Positions 1 to 9,327 are shown, counted from the first letter of the stretch. The stretch is 64,000 nt of DNA from Ascidiaceihabitans sp047624005 (GCA_047624005.1 JBLHPE010000005.1:1-64000), one strand, 5' to 3'. Made by a program: numbers and translations. The notes: generated by a model from the letters alone, not told the origin.

Positions 1-5
1 GACGA

Positions 6-662
6 TCACCGCAAGTTCACCCTGAGGACAGCGGCGCTCGCAAAAGGCATCAAAGCAACTGTGGCAGCACTTATACCCGCCATCAATAAAAGAGGTGTGC
101 TTGCATCGACACCTGCTGCGCCACGCCGTGCGGCTTCGGCCCCGAAAATCAACGTCGGTACGTAAAGTGGCAAGACAAGCAACGACAATAGCAACCCACC
201 ACGTTTGATCCCAACTGTGAGTGCCGCCCCAAATGTTCCAATGACCGACAGTGCAGGGGTGCCCAGTAAAAGCGACAGTATCAGCCATCCATAGCCTTGC
301 AGCGGTAGGTTCATCAAAACCCCCAAGACCGGCGCAGCAAAGACCAAAGGCAGACCTGTAGTGATCCAATGCGCCAAGGCCTTGATGCTAAGCGCGGCCT
401 CAAGTGGCAGCGGTGCTGTTGCAAGCAAATCCAATGTGCCGTCCTCAAAATCCAAAGCTAGAAGGCGGTCCAATGACAACAGGCAAGCCAGCAAGGCCCC
501 GATCCACAAAACACCCGGTGCGATGCGAGACAACAATTCGGTGTTCGCGCCAACCGCAAAAGGCACCATCACAACGACGATCAGAAAGAAGGCGAGGCCA
601 AGGCCAAAGCCGCCCCCTGCCCGCACAGCCAGTCGAATGTCACGGATCAAAAGCGCCTTCAC
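6..662 (-). CDS. ccmB: Heme exporter protein CcmB
   Basis: A 218-residue, almost wholly hydrophobic protein with about six membrane segments, close to the usual CcmB length of about 220. CcmB is the permease of the CcmABCD complex, which takes part in delivering heme to CcmE in the periplasm for c-type cytochrome assembly. The N-terminal MKALLIRDIRLA and the charged DFEDGTLDLLATAPLPLE loop fit the family. Its ATG overlaps the ccmA stop by four bases (ATGA), so the two are translationally coupled. The gene is complete, ending at TGA in bases 6-8; ccmC would be expected next, outside the window. Confidence 0.93.
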   Translation of the reverse strand: MKALLIRDIRLAVRAGGGFGLGLAFFLIVVVMVPFAVGANTELLSRIAPGVLWIGALLACLLSLDRLLALDFEDGTLDLLATAPLPLEAALSIKALAHWITTGLPLVFAAPVLGVLMNLPLQGYGWLILSLLLGTPALSVIGTFGAALTVGIKRGGLLLSLLVLPLYVPTLIFGAEAARRGAAGVDASTPLLLMAGISAATVALMPFASAAVLRVNLR

Positions 663-1279
663 AAAAACGCCTCGTCGCTTGAGCCCATCGGTACATCAGC
701 GCGTGCGATAAACGGAGTGACATCAAGAACCTTTGCATCCGTCAGCCCAAGATCAATGTGAGTCGCTATTAATGCCATCCCGCCATTTTGCAGATGGATC
801 CGGACAGCACGGCCAAACATGTCAACCGAAGCTGTATCCAATGAAACCGTCGGTTCATCCAAAACCCAGATTGGCCGCGCTGTGACCAGCAGTCTTGCCA
901 AGCCCAGACGCCGTTTTTGACCAGCAGACAATGTGCCTGCCAACCGCTCTGCAAGATCATTTAGGTCAAATACGGCCAAAGCGGGTTCGATATCCGATTG
1001 CCCAAAAACTTCAGCCCAGAATGTCAGATTCTCACGCACACTTAGCATCGCCTTTAATCCGTCAGAGTGTGCTGCGTAAGCAATCTGATCCTCAGCACCC
1101 GTCACTTCACCACTCAGCGCTGGCTGCAATCCTGCAATGGTCCGCAACAGCGTGGTTTTGCCAACACCGTTTGGCCCACGCAAGATCAATGCCTGCCCTG
1201 CGGCCAATTCAAATGACACACCTGCCAAAACGGGCATACCGCCACGCGCAATTGTCAGGTCTGTCACATTCAATATCAT
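659..1279 (-). CDS. ccmA: Heme exporter ATP-binding protein CcmA
   Basis: A 206-residue single-domain ABC ATPase. Visible motifs are Walker A GPNGVGKTT (residues 35-43), a signature LSAGQ (117-121) and Walker B WVLDEP (138-143). CcmA hydrolyses ATP in the CcmAB part of the system I cytochrome c maturation complex, on the cytoplasmic side, to release holo-CcmE. The short length and the pairing with ccmB separate it from other ABC ATPases. It lies 43 bp after a Mth938-like gene and probably belongs to the same minus-strand run starting at yajC. Confidence 0.93.
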   Translation of the reverse strand: MILNVTDLTIARGGMPVLAGVSFELAAGQALILRGPNGVGKTTLLRTIAGLQPALSGEVTGAEDQIAYAAHSDGLKAMLSVRENLTFWAEVFGQSDIEPALAVFDLNDLAERLAGTLSAGQKRRLGLARLLVTARPIWVLDEPTVSLDTASVDMFGRAVRIHLQNGGMALIATHIDLGLTDAKVLDVTPFIARADVPMGSSDEAFL

Positions 1280-1322
1280 GAATAGAGGGATATCCTATTA
1301 ATGCGCCGCGTCAAATCCCAAT

Positions 1323-1676
1323 TCAAACAGGGATCATCGCCAGCGCGATACGCCGTCCTTCGCTGAGCAGCACATTGTATGTCCGTGCCGCAGCGGGAGT
1401 TGCCATCGCCTCGACGCCGATGCCCGCCTCTTCCAGTTCCTCGCGCAAGGCCGCCGGAATATGCGCGACGTCCTCACCCGTCCCCATGAACAAAACATCG
1501 ATTTTGCCAGCAAGGTCCAGCAGCGTCGCGCTGTCCTCATAGCCACCCCATGCGAACGTTCCAGTGGGACCAGTCAAAACGCCCCCATGCGTCACGATAC
1601 CTCCGATACGGAAGAAACCGGGGCCATAGCCCTCGATGGGTTTGGCGTCTGTATACTTTATCTCGTTAAGGCGCAT
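1323..1676 (-). CDS. Mth938-like domain protein (DUF498 family)
   Basis: A 117-residue soluble protein. The sequence has the family pattern of a small alpha/beta domain with GxFRIGG near residues 19-25 and a central LFMGTGEDVAHIP segment. Bacterial members are uncharacterised; the mitochondrial relative NDUFAF3 is a complex I assembly factor. In roseobacters I recall this gene between secF and ccmA, and that placement is kept here apart from one intervening permease gene. It begins one base after the end of the TauE/SafE gene, indicating co-transcription. No specific function can be read from the sequence. Confidence 0.8.
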   Translation of the reverse strand: MRLNEIKYTDAKPIEGYGPGFFRIGGIVTHGGVLTGPTGTFAWGGYEDSATLLDLAGKIDVLFMGTGEDVAHIPAALREELEEAGIGVEAMATPAAARTYNVLLSEGRRIALAMIPV

Positions 1677-1677
1677 G

Positions 1678-2433
1678 TTATCCGCTCCAAAATGGCAGGC
1701 CCATGATGGCTGAGGCCCCGATCACTATATAAGCGACACTCTTGTATAAGCCAGCCTTGTCAGGATTGAAAATCGCCGCGCCTATCAAATTACCGATGCC
1801 GTTGGGCACTGCCATCAAAAGCCCGATAACGAGCGGGGCCAAGACCAGCTCACCGCGCAGCCCCACAATCCCAATGATTAGAAAATCGCCAAAGAATAGG
1901 AACAATAACATATTGGCGCGGACCACACGGACAGGCAAGGTGCTGGCCATATAAAACAAGATCACCGGTGGGCCCGGAACACCACCTATGCCGCCAGAAA
2001 AGCCAGACAACGCACCGATACCAGCAACCAACGGCGGATGCATCTGGCCACTATAACGCAGCCCAAAGACCAGACAGACCAAAAGAACCAAAGAGATCGA
2101 GGACACGATATAGCGATAAGTTTCCGGCGAGATCGTCGACAACAAGGCCAAGCCAACTGGCAACATACACGCTGCACCACCCAGCAACAGCAGCAGATCA
2201 CGCCGCTGCGCATCCTTTAGCGCGGGCTTTACCAAAGGGATCGGCCCCACGATATCCATCGCCATAAGAGTTAAGATGGCCCATAACGGTGGCACAACTT
2301 GGGCGGCAAACGGCAGGTAAATCATTGCCGTACCAAAACCGGAAAAGCCCCGCACAATGCCTGCCAGCAATGCACCAAAGACTAAAAACCAAATGCCCTC
2401 GAGCTGGATCGCGTCGAGGAACACCGTGGTCAT
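1678..2433 (-). CDS. Sulfite exporter TauE/SafE family permease
   Basis: A 251-residue integral membrane protein with about eight hydrophobic segments and the family's N-terminal GALLAGIVRGFSGFGTAMIY and internal GFSGGIGGVPGPP signatures. TauE/SafE proteins export sulfite, sulfoacetate or related organosulfur anions, but substrates differ widely and cannot be assigned here. It starts only three bases after the secF stop and runs straight into the Mth938-like gene, so it sits within the sec/ccm operon although its role seems unrelated. A second, more distant family member is at 33522-34343. Confidence 0.85.
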   Translation of the reverse strand: MTTVFLDAIQLEGIWFLVFGALLAGIVRGFSGFGTAMIYLPFAAQVVPPLWAILTLMAMDIVGPIPLVKPALKDAQRRDLLLLLGGAACMLPVGLALLSTISPETYRYIVSSISLVLLVCLVFGLRYSGQMHPPLVAGIGALSGFSGGIGGVPGPPVILFYMASTLPVRVVRANMLLFLFFGDFLIIGIVGLRGELVLAPLVIGLLMAVPNGIGNLIGAAIFNPDKAGLYKSVAYIVIGASAIMGLPFWSG

Positions 2434-2436
2434 TTG

Positions 2437-3405
2437 TTACGCGTCGATGTTGGCGTATTGTCCGCCTGCTTTTGGATCAGTCTTGGACCAATCACGTTTC
2501 ACACCAAGGTACAAAAGGAATGCAGAGGCAACAAAGACCGAAGAATACGTCCCTACAATTACACCCCAGATCATCGCAAATACGAAGCCACGGATCACAT
2601 CACCGCCCAGTACAAACAAGGAAATCAGCGCTAATAAGGTTGTGACCGATGTCATGACTGTGCGGGCAAGGGTTTCGTTGATGGAGATGTTTAGAACTTC
2701 CGCCAACGGCTTTTTCTTGTACTTGCGCAGGTTCTCACGAACACGGTCAAACACAACAACGGTGTCGTTCAACGAATAGCCAACAATTGTCAAAAGCGCC
2801 GCGATGATCGCCAGATCAAACTTAATCTGTAGTTCCGAAAAGACGCCAATGGTGAGGACCACATCGTGCACCAACGCAGCCACTGCGCCCAAGGCAAACT
2901 GCCATTCAAACCGCAACCAAATATAGATAAGGACCGCCCCAATGGCGAGGACAACAGCAAGCGCTGCCGTCTTAATCAGCTCGCCTGAAACTTTGGGGCC
3001 CACGGATTCAACTGATGGAAACTTCATATTCTCATCGATTGTACGCAAGCCATTTTGCACAGTTTCGATCGTCTCAACCGTTACTGCCTCTTGCCCGTCT
3101 TGGGCCTGTATCCGGATCATTGCAACGTTTTGATCATCACCGAAATTCGGATCAAACACCTCTGTAATTGAAACGTCGCCAAGGCCCAGTGTTTCTAACG
3201 AAGCACGGTATGCGCCGATATCAATTGGTTCTGCGCTTTGGGTCCGGATGGTTGTACCACCACGGAAATCGATGCCAAAGTTAAGCCCTTGGTACAGATA
3301 AGATCCAAAACCGACCATCATCATCAGCGCCGAAATTCCCAACCACAGCTTCCAACGGCTGAAGAAGTCAAAGTTCGTGTTTTCACGTACAAGTTTGAGA
3401 CGCAT
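2437..3405 (-). CDS. secF: Protein translocase subunit SecF
   Basis: About 322 residues. SecF pairs with SecD in the inner membrane and uses the proton motive force to help complete protein export through SecYEG. The family pattern is visible: a first membrane segment, the periplasmic GIDFRGGTTI motif, and five C-terminal segments with VGYSLNDTVVVFDRVREN. The reading frame is open further upstream to 3444, inside secD, but I choose the ATG at 3405. It follows the secD stop by four bases, has GAGG about eight bases upstream, and gives the conserved start MRLKLVRENTNFDF. Confidence 0.95.
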   Translation of the reverse strand: MRLKLVRENTNFDFFSRWKLWLGISALMMMVGFGSYLYQGLNFGIDFRGGTTIRTQSAEPIDIGAYRASLETLGLGDVSITEVFDPNFGDDQNVAMIRIQAQDGQEAVTVETIETVQNGLRTIDENMKFPSVESVGPKVSGELIKTAALAVVLAIGAVLIYIWLRFEWQFALGAVAALVHDVVLTIGVFSELQIKFDLAIIAALLTIVGYSLNDTVVVFDRVRENLRKYKKKPLAEVLNISINETLARTVMTSVTTLLALISLFVLGGDVIRGFVFAMIWGVIVGTYSSVFVASAFLLYLGVKRDWSKTDPKAGGQYANIDA

Positions 3406-3409
3406 TGGA

Positions 3410-5071
3410 TTAGACCTCAATCGTTTTTGGACGGCGGCGTTCAAACCAAATCACAACCATCAGCCGCGTGACATAGATGGCAGTGAAGACCGACGTAAGA
3501 ATACCAAGGCCCAAGGTAATCGCGAACCCGCGCACAGGGCCAGAGCCCATAACGAACAAGATCACAGCAGTGATGAACGTGGTGATGTTGGCGTCCAAAA
3601 TAGCGGACAGCGCCTTTTCATATCCCAGCTCAATCGCGCGAGCGGGTCCCTTGGACGTTTTCAGCTCTTCACGGATACGCTCAAACACCAGCACGTTTGC
3701 ATCCACCGCCATACCAACGGTCAACACAATGCCCGCGATACCAGGCAGTGTCAGAGTTGCACCAACAAGGCTAAGCAGGCCAAAAATCAGACCCACATTG
3801 ATGATCAGAGCGACGTTAGCGAAAAAGCCAAAAAGACCGTAACTAAGGAACATAAAAACCAGCACGGTGCCAAAGGCGACCATCGTCGCGATCTTGCCCG
3901 CATCGATGCTGTCTTGACCCAGTTCTGGACCAATCGTGCGTTCCTCTAGGAAGGTCAGCTTTGCAGGCAACGCACCTGCTCGCAAAAGGACGGCCAAGTT
4001 AGTGGTCTCTTCAACGCTGAAACGGCCCGTGATAATGCCTGATCCACCTGCAATATGGGATTGGATTGTCGGAGCGCTGACCACCTCATTGTCGAGGACA
4101 ATAGCAAACGGGCTACCGATGTTATCAGCCGTGTAATCCCCAAAGCGACGTGCGCCAGTGGTATTGAACCTAAAGGACACCGCGGCCCCGCCGTTTTGAT
4201 CGAACGAGGGCTGGGCATCCACCAAATCGTCACCCGCAACAACGGGCGCGTTTTCGATAATAAAATACTGACCGGGTTGGTCAAGCGACGGCACAACAGA
4301 GTTGCCAGCACCAGCAATCGCGTTCTCATCATTCGTTCGGGAGATGACAGGATTAAACGTCAAACGGGCTGTGGTCCCGATGATGGCCTTCAACTCGGAC
4401 GCGGAGCCAATGCCCGGCACTTGGATCAAAATACGCTCGGTGCCTTGGCGCTGGATCGTGGGTTCGCGTGTGCCAACCTCGTCAATCCGGCGACGGACAA
4501 TTTCCAGCGACTGCTGCATTGTACGCTCATCCGTTGCCAATTTCTCGGCGTCAGACAATGTCACAGACAGCAAATCGCCGTTCGCACTGACCGCGATATC
4601 ATAAGCACCCACACCTGTAAGGGACTGAACCGGTCGGGCCAAAGCGCGCACAGTTTCAAGGGCTTGTGCCATTCCAGTCACGTCGCCAATACGGACACGC
4701 AATTCATCTGGGGGCGAAGGTTGCTTGCGAATGGTACCAACCGTGGCACGCAAAGGGCGCAACGCATCGCGCACTTCTGGCCAAGTGGCCTCCATCCGCG
4801 CCTGATAAACATCGGCCACTTGCACTTCGGCCAGCAAATGCGCACCACCGCGCAAATCAAGACCCAAATTAACCAAGCCTGCAGGCATAAAGCTGGGCCA
4901 CTGCGCCACAATCTCTTGGTTCGCAGGGGTATCAGCGCCCAACTCGATAGCGGTTACAGCATCATTGCGTTGCTCGACGCGGGTGTAAAACCCATTGGGA
5001 ATTGCCAAAAGCAAGCCCACCGCACAGGTGGCCCAGATCAGGACCCGTTTCCACGATTCAAATTGCAGCAT
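3410..5071 (-). CDS. secD: Protein translocase subunit SecD
   Basis: A 553-residue membrane protein. It has an N-terminal membrane helix (about 10-25), the LDLRGGAHL motif at 71-79, a large periplasmic domain, and a C-terminal block of five membrane segments including the MAVDANVLVFERIREE motif. With SecF and YajC it forms the SecDF-YajC accessory complex of the Sec translocon. The order yajC-secD-secF and close spacing indicate one operon on the minus strand. Length is normal for alphaproteobacteria, which lack the extra periplasmic part of the E. coli protein. Confidence 0.96.
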   Translation of the reverse strand: MLQFESWKRVLIWATCAVGLLLAIPNGFYTRVEQRNDAVTAIELGADTPANQEIVAQWPSFMPAGLVNLGLDLRGGAHLLAEVQVADVYQARMEATWPEVRDALRPLRATVGTIRKQPSPPDELRVRIGDVTGMAQALETVRALARPVQSLTGVGAYDIAVSANGDLLSVTLSDAEKLATDERTMQQSLEIVRRRIDEVGTREPTIQRQGTERILIQVPGIGSASELKAIIGTTARLTFNPVISRTNDENAIAGAGNSVVPSLDQPGQYFIIENAPVVAGDDLVDAQPSFDQNGGAAVSFRFNTTGARRFGDYTADNIGSPFAIVLDNEVVSAPTIQSHIAGGSGIITGRFSVEETTNLAVLLRAGALPAKLTFLEERTIGPELGQDSIDAGKIATMVAFGTVLVFMFLSYGLFGFFANVALIINVGLIFGLLSLVGATLTLPGIAGIVLTVGMAVDANVLVFERIREELKTSKGPARAIELGYEKALSAILDANITTFITAVILFVMGSGPVRGFAITLGLGILTSVFTAIYVTRLMVVIWFERRRPKTIEV

Positions 5072-5104
5072 TGGGCTGGCCTTTTAGATGCTTAAAACGC
5101 GAGT

Positions 5105-5383
5105 TTACTTCGCAGGTTCGGTTTTTGAGATGACCTGAGCGATGGTGGACTGCACCATCCGCACCTTTACACCGTCCGCGATCTCAACTTCAACTTCGCC
5201 CTCTTCATGCACTTTAACAACCTTGCCGAACATACCCCCAGCGGTCACAACTTTGTCACCACGGCGCAGGCCGTTTACCATCGCCTGATGATCTTTCATC
5301 TTCTTTTGCTGTGGGCGGATCAGCAGGAAATACATGATCGCGAAGATCAAAAGAAGTGGGATGAATTGGGCGAATTGGTCCAT
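5105..5383 (-). CDS. yajC: Sec translocon accessory protein YajC
   Basis: A 92-residue protein with one N-terminal membrane helix (FIPLLLIFAIMYFLLI) followed by the family motif RPQQKK and a small soluble domain with RRGDKVVTAGGMFGKV. YajC associates with SecDF in the inner membrane. The frame is open to 5416, but the ATG at 5383 gives the conserved MDQFAQFIPLL start and has AAGGA about eight bases upstream. It is the first gene of the yajC-secD-secF run, 33 bp before secD. Confidence 0.93.
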   Translation of the reverse strand: MDQFAQFIPLLLIFAIMYFLLIRPQQKKMKDHQAMVNGLRRGDKVVTAGGMFGKVVKVHEEGEVEVEIADGVKVRMVQSTIAQVISKTEPAK

Positions 5384-5581
5384 GGAGAAGTCCTTGTGAA
5401 AGCAATGATCGCCCACCGTTTCTGATGTCGCGAATTTGGGCAGAACTTATGGAGTGTTGTGGGGCTTTGCAAGGTGGGGTGGAAGGGTATTTTGCAGGGA
5501 CTGATTTAAGAGCTGGCGAGGGTCGGAATGCGCGCCATGGTGGTGGTGGTGATAATAGGGGTGACTGATAGCTAAAGTCTT

Positions 5582-5956
5582 TTGGACCAAATTATTTTTG
5601 GATTTACACCCCGTCCGTTTTGGGGTGCTTTGCTGATCCTCGGCATTTTCGTATGCACGGCTCTCGTTTTCGCTGTTTTACCCAAAGCAGATGATAAGCG
5701 CCCGACGTTAATAAAATTGCGGGATAATCTCGGGTTATCAATGTTACCGCCCGCCTTGTTCGTATTTGTCACCCTATTATGGACAACTGCCGAACAAGGT
5801 CTGATGATCGGTCTCTTGAATAAAGATGTAGAAGGATTGGGAGCTGAAAGAATAATTGAACTGCAAGAAACTGATGAATCAGATCAACAACAGACAACAA
5901 CAATTGTGCAGCCAAATATAGAAATATTACTAGGTGTTATTTTAGCATTGGGTTGA
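5582..5956 (+). CDS. Hypothetical membrane protein, orphan
   Basis: A 124-residue frame that I do not recognise. It begins with TTG and has no clear Shine-Dalgarno sequence. Two strong hydrophobic segments are visible (about residues 14-33 and 55-75), then a polar QETDESDQQQTTT stretch and a hydrophobic end (ILLGVILALG). The second half is visibly richer in A and T than the flanking genes. It stands alone between divergent yajC and serS. It may be a transferred or degenerating gene, or not a gene at all. Confidence 0.4.
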   Translation: MDQIIFGFTPRPFWGALLILGIFVCTALVFAVLPKADDKRPTLIKLRDNLGLSMLPPALFVFVTLLWTTAEQGLMIGLLNKDVEGLGAERIIELQETDESDQQQTTTIVQPNIEILLGVILALG

Positions 5957-6124
5957 ATTGCTCGAGATAGCCCTGAAGACGCCAATGGCGCGCCTTCTAA
6001 GCATCAATCGGCCAAGACCCCGACAATCCAATAACCCTTCAAAACCCCATCTAGCCCCCCACGCCACATTCAGGCATAAGCCCTCTCAAACACTAATGAA
6101 TCGTACACACATAGGACCACCCCC

Positions 6125-7417
6125 ATGCATGACATCAAAGCCATCCGCGAAAATCCCGCCGCTTTTGATGCCGCCCTTGCGCGGCGCGGGGATGATCCAG
6201 TGTCCTCGACCCTCCTTACCTTAGACGAATCCCGTCGCGCAAAAATCCTCGCCTCTGAACAGGCGCAGGCCGAGCAGAACAAAGCCAGCAAAGAAGTTGG
6301 CGCGGCCAAAGGTCGTGGTGATGACGCCGAATTTGAACGTCTGCGTGCCCTTGTTGGCGAAAAGAAAGCCGAAGTTGCCGCCATGCGCGACGAGGCCACA
6401 GCCCTTGACGCCCAACTGACCGACGCCCTTGCCCGCATCCCCAACTTGCCTGCCGACAATGTGCCGGATGGCGCATCCGAGGATGACAACGTCGAGATCA
6501 GCCGTTGGGGCACCCTCCCAACATTCGACTTCGCGCCGAAAGAACATTTTGAAATCGGCGCTGTTGGCACTGCGATGGATTTTGAGACAGCCGCGAAAGT
6601 TTCAGGCAGCCGTTTTGTTATGCTCAAAGGCGCAGTTGCCCGTGTGCACCGCGCATTGGCCCAATTTATGATCGACACCCATGTGGATGAAAACGGTCTG
6701 ACAGAATACAACACGCCCGTTTTGGTCCGTGACGAAGCGATGTACGGCACGGACAAGCTGCCCAAATTCGGCGAAGACAGCTACCAAACCACAAACGGAT
6801 GGTGGTTGGTTCCAACTTCTGAAGTGCCATTGACCTACACCGTGTCCGGCGATGTGCTGGAAGAGGCCGCGTTGCCGATCCGCATGACCGCCCACACGTT
6901 ATGTTTCCGCTCCGAAGCAGGGTCCGCAGGCCGCGACACATCCGGCATGTTGCGCCAGCACCAGTTCGAGAAGGTCGAGATGGTATCGGTCACCCTGCCC
7001 CAAGACAGCGACACCGAGCAAAAGCGTATGTTGCGCTGCGCTGAAGACATATTGGAACGCCTCGAAATTCCATACCGCACGCTCGAACTGTGTTCTGGCG
7101 ATATCGGCTTTGGCGCATGTCGCACCTATGACATTGAAGCGTGGTTGCCGGGCCAAGACGCCTACCGCGAGATTTCGTCAGTGTCCTCCACTGGTGCCTT
7201 CCAAGCCCGCCGTATGAACGCCCGTTATAAGCCCGCTGACGGTGGAAAGCCGCAGTTTGTTCACACGCTGAACGGATCTGGTTTGGCTGTCGGTCGTTGC
7301 TTGATCGCCGTGCTTGAGAATGGTCAACAAGCGGACGGATCTGTGAAATTACCCTACGCGCTTGCCTCTTATTTGGGTGGCAAAACCGTCATCAACCCGG
7401 ATGGGATTTTGGGTTAA
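6125..7417 (+). CDS. serS: Serine--tRNA ligase
   Basis: A 430-residue class II aminoacyl-tRNA synthetase that charges tRNA-Ser (and tRNA-Sec where present) with serine. The N-terminal 110 residues form the charged helical arm that grips the tRNA long variable arm. The catalytic part shows motif 2 around CFRSEAGSAGRDTSGMLRQH and motif 3 around LNGSGLAVGRCLIAVLEN. The start MHDIKAIRENPAAFD is the typical family N-terminus. It is a single gene, ending seven bases before the stop of the convergent DUF2235 gene. Confidence 0.97.
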   Translation: MHDIKAIRENPAAFDAALARRGDDPVSSTLLTLDESRRAKILASEQAQAEQNKASKEVGAAKGRGDDAEFERLRALVGEKKAEVAAMRDEATALDAQLTDALARIPNLPADNVPDGASEDDNVEISRWGTLPTFDFAPKEHFEIGAVGTAMDFETAAKVSGSRFVMLKGAVARVHRALAQFMIDTHVDENGLTEYNTPVLVRDEAMYGTDKLPKFGEDSYQTTNGWWLVPTSEVPLTYTVSGDVLEEAALPIRMTAHTLCFRSEAGSAGRDTSGMLRQHQFEKVEMVSVTLPQDSDTEQKRMLRCAEDILERLEIPYRTLELCSGDIGFGACRTYDIEAWLPGQDAYREISSVSSTGAFQARRMNARYKPADGGKPQFVHTLNGSGLAVGRCLIAVLENGQQADGSVKLPYALASYLGGKTVINPDGILG

Positions 7418-7424
7418 CACCCGC

Positions 7425-8519
7425 CTAACCATTAAAAATCTTATGTAGGCTGCGGGGCCGATAATCAGATAGGGAATTGACCCTTGTGCGAACGGACGGA
7501 TGCATTTCCGCTTCAGAATTCGGCCCCGCGCGCCATTTCTTGAACAAGGCCCATCGGCCCTTAAACCGATCCGATGGGCACAGTGGGTTGGCGGCTGTCG
7601 GTGGGAATGTTGCACCCGCCTTCAAAATCAGACGGCCTGCCCCCTGCACCATCCACTCAAGTGCGATTGCGGAAAGTGGCTGTTCCGCTGCGCTGCCTCC
7701 AATCACCCCGTGATCACCCGTGAACCAAATCTGTTGAAAGGGGCGCAATGGACCTGTATCACCCTTGTTCAACCCCTCTTTACCGCCTTGGTTGTCTAGG
7801 TTGTCCCACTTGGCGGGCACATAAAACACACGCCGCTCGTCAATCGCCAAAGCATGTCGTGCACTTTTAACCAAGCTAGACAGGGCCATGTCATGGAATT
7901 TGTATTGGCTGTTCCACGCGGTCGCAATCGGGCCAAGGATTGATGGCGGCATGCCACGTGCGCCGACAGTATCAAACACACCCATGTATGCGATTTTGAC
8001 AATGTCGCCCCCACCCCGCGACACCGCATCCTTTTGTGAGGTCGCGAACCGAGGGGACAGCCGTTTACGTTCAGACATAATATGAGGTTGATCGGGACCG
8101 TTGCGGGGTCCTTTCTTGCGATAAAGCGCAAAGGCATCATTGATGCGGTCGGTGGTCGGATTATCGATAAGGCCACATTTACGGATCATACCTGCAACCG
8201 ACCGCGCCGTATAAGCCCCGCGCGAAAACCCGAATAGGTAAATTTCATCGTCGGGCTGATAGGCTTGGCACAAAAATTGATAGGCCTGTTTGACTTTACC
8301 ATCCAGCCCCCACCCGAAGACACCACCGCCCCATCTGTTGAAAAACTTTTGCAAGCCATTGTCGAAACGATCATCCGTTCCGATGCCTGCGAAGTAAGCG
8401 CAGACCTGCCCTTTGGTCGGATCATTCTCCAACAGGTCTTGCAGTTTATAGACGCTGGTCGTTTCATCAATATCGGACGAATTCCACGTCCCATCACAAA
8501 AAATAGCTATTCGTGTCAT
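7425..8519 (-). CDS. DUF2235 family alpha/beta hydrolase
   Basis: A 364-residue protein of the T6SS Phospholipase effector Tle1-like/DUF2235 family. It opens with IAIFCDGTWNSSD, typical of the family, and carries a serine hydrolase elbow GFSRGAYTAR with the probable nucleophile. Known members include phospholipases delivered by type VI secretion, but there is no VgrG, Hcp or immunity-like gene nearby, so a cytoplasmic housekeeping or stress role is equally possible. The frame is open to 8543; the ATG at 8519 is preferred because AAGGGGTGAGG lies just upstream. Confidence 0.8.
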   Translation of the reverse strand: MTRIAIFCDGTWNSSDIDETTSVYKLQDLLENDPTKGQVCAYFAGIGTDDRFDNGLQKFFNRWGGGVFGWGLDGKVKQAYQFLCQAYQPDDEIYLFGFSRGAYTARSVAGMIRKCGLIDNPTTDRINDAFALYRKKGPRNGPDQPHIMSERKRLSPRFATSQKDAVSRGGGDIVKIAYMGVFDTVGARGMPPSILGPIATAWNSQYKFHDMALSSLVKSARHALAIDERRVFYVPAKWDNLDNQGGKEGLNKGDTGPLRPFQQIWFTGDHGVIGGSAAEQPLSAIALEWMVQGAGRLILKAGATFPPTAANPLCPSDRFKGRWALFKKWRAGPNSEAEMHPSVRTRVNSLSDYRPRSLHKIFNG

Positions 8520-8628
8520 CACCTCACCCCTTAAATTGCTCATATATAATGCGATTGACTGTACTTGGGGGACAGGAGATGTAAATGCAGGTTTACCTTA
8601 CCCCAATTACAGATGCGGAGCCTGTTTC

Positions 8629-9327
8629 ATGCCCAAATTACTCGCTGTCTTGACCCTTATTGCAAGCGTAGCCTTTGCGGCATCCCCGCTATGGGTGCCC
8701 GATTTTGGCGGATTCAATCCTGAACAATTCCCATACCCACAGCTTAATGCACCCGTGCAACCTGCTGGATATGCTTTCGCAATCTGGGGGGTGATCTTTA
8801 CGTGGCTTGTGGTTGCTTGCGCTTACGGGGTTTGGGCGCGTGCGGATAATGCGAATTGGTCTGCAATGCGGCCCGCGTTGTTAGTGTCCCTTGCGATTGG
8901 TGCAGCGTGGCTTCCAATTGCAACGCTCAGCCCGATTTGGGCAACGATCCTGATTTGGTTGATGTTGGTCTCATCGCTTATTGCACTGTTTCGCAGCCCA
9001 CGGATGGACCAGGCTTGGGCAAGCTGGCCCATTGGTCTTTATGCGGGATGGTTAAGCGCCGCCAGTTTTGCAGGTGTTGGGCTACTTCTGGCCGGATACG
9101 GCTGGACAAGCCAAACTACGGCCGCTTGGGTCTGCGTTGGCCTTGCCAGTGTCTTGGGCTTTGGTCTGCAATGGCGTTTGGCACGTGCGCCAACCTATGG
9201 AATTGCAGTCATTTGGGCACTTGTTGCAATCGCTGTACGGAACGAATTTTCGATGAACAGCGTCGCACCCTTGGCATTAATCGGGTCTATCGCCCTGCTA
9301 TGGCCAATATTTAGAGCAGCGCGATGA
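8629..9327 (+). CDS. TspO/MBR-like tryptophan-rich membrane protein
   Basis: A 232-residue membrane protein with about seven hydrophobic segments and many tryptophans (YAFAIWGVIFTWLVV, AAWLPIATLSPIWATILIW). The pattern resembles the long relatives of TspO-type tryptophan-rich sensory proteins rather than the usual 160-residue TspO. Any ligand or function is unknown. The frame extends back to 8536, but ATG 8629 has GCGGAG eight bases upstream and starts a typical membrane N-terminus (MPKLLAVLTLIASVAF). It is divergent from the DUF2235 gene, sharing a short promoter region of about 110 bp. Confidence 0.6.
   Translation: MPKLLAVLTLIASVAFAASPLWVPDFGGFNPEQFPYPQLNAPVQPAGYAFAIWGVIFTWLVVACAYGVWARADNANWSAMRPALLVSLAIGAAWLPIATLSPIWATILIWLMLVSSLIALFRSPRMDQAWASWPIGLYAGWLSAASFAGVGLLLAGYGWTSQTTAAWVCVGLASVLGFGLQWRLARAPTYGIAVIWALVAIAVRNEFSMNSVAPLALIGSIALLWPIFRAAR

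Noticed and set aside
4055..5095. Open 346-residue plus-strand frame opposite secD
   Set aside because: SecD motifs are clear on the minus strand; this frame is a composition shadow.
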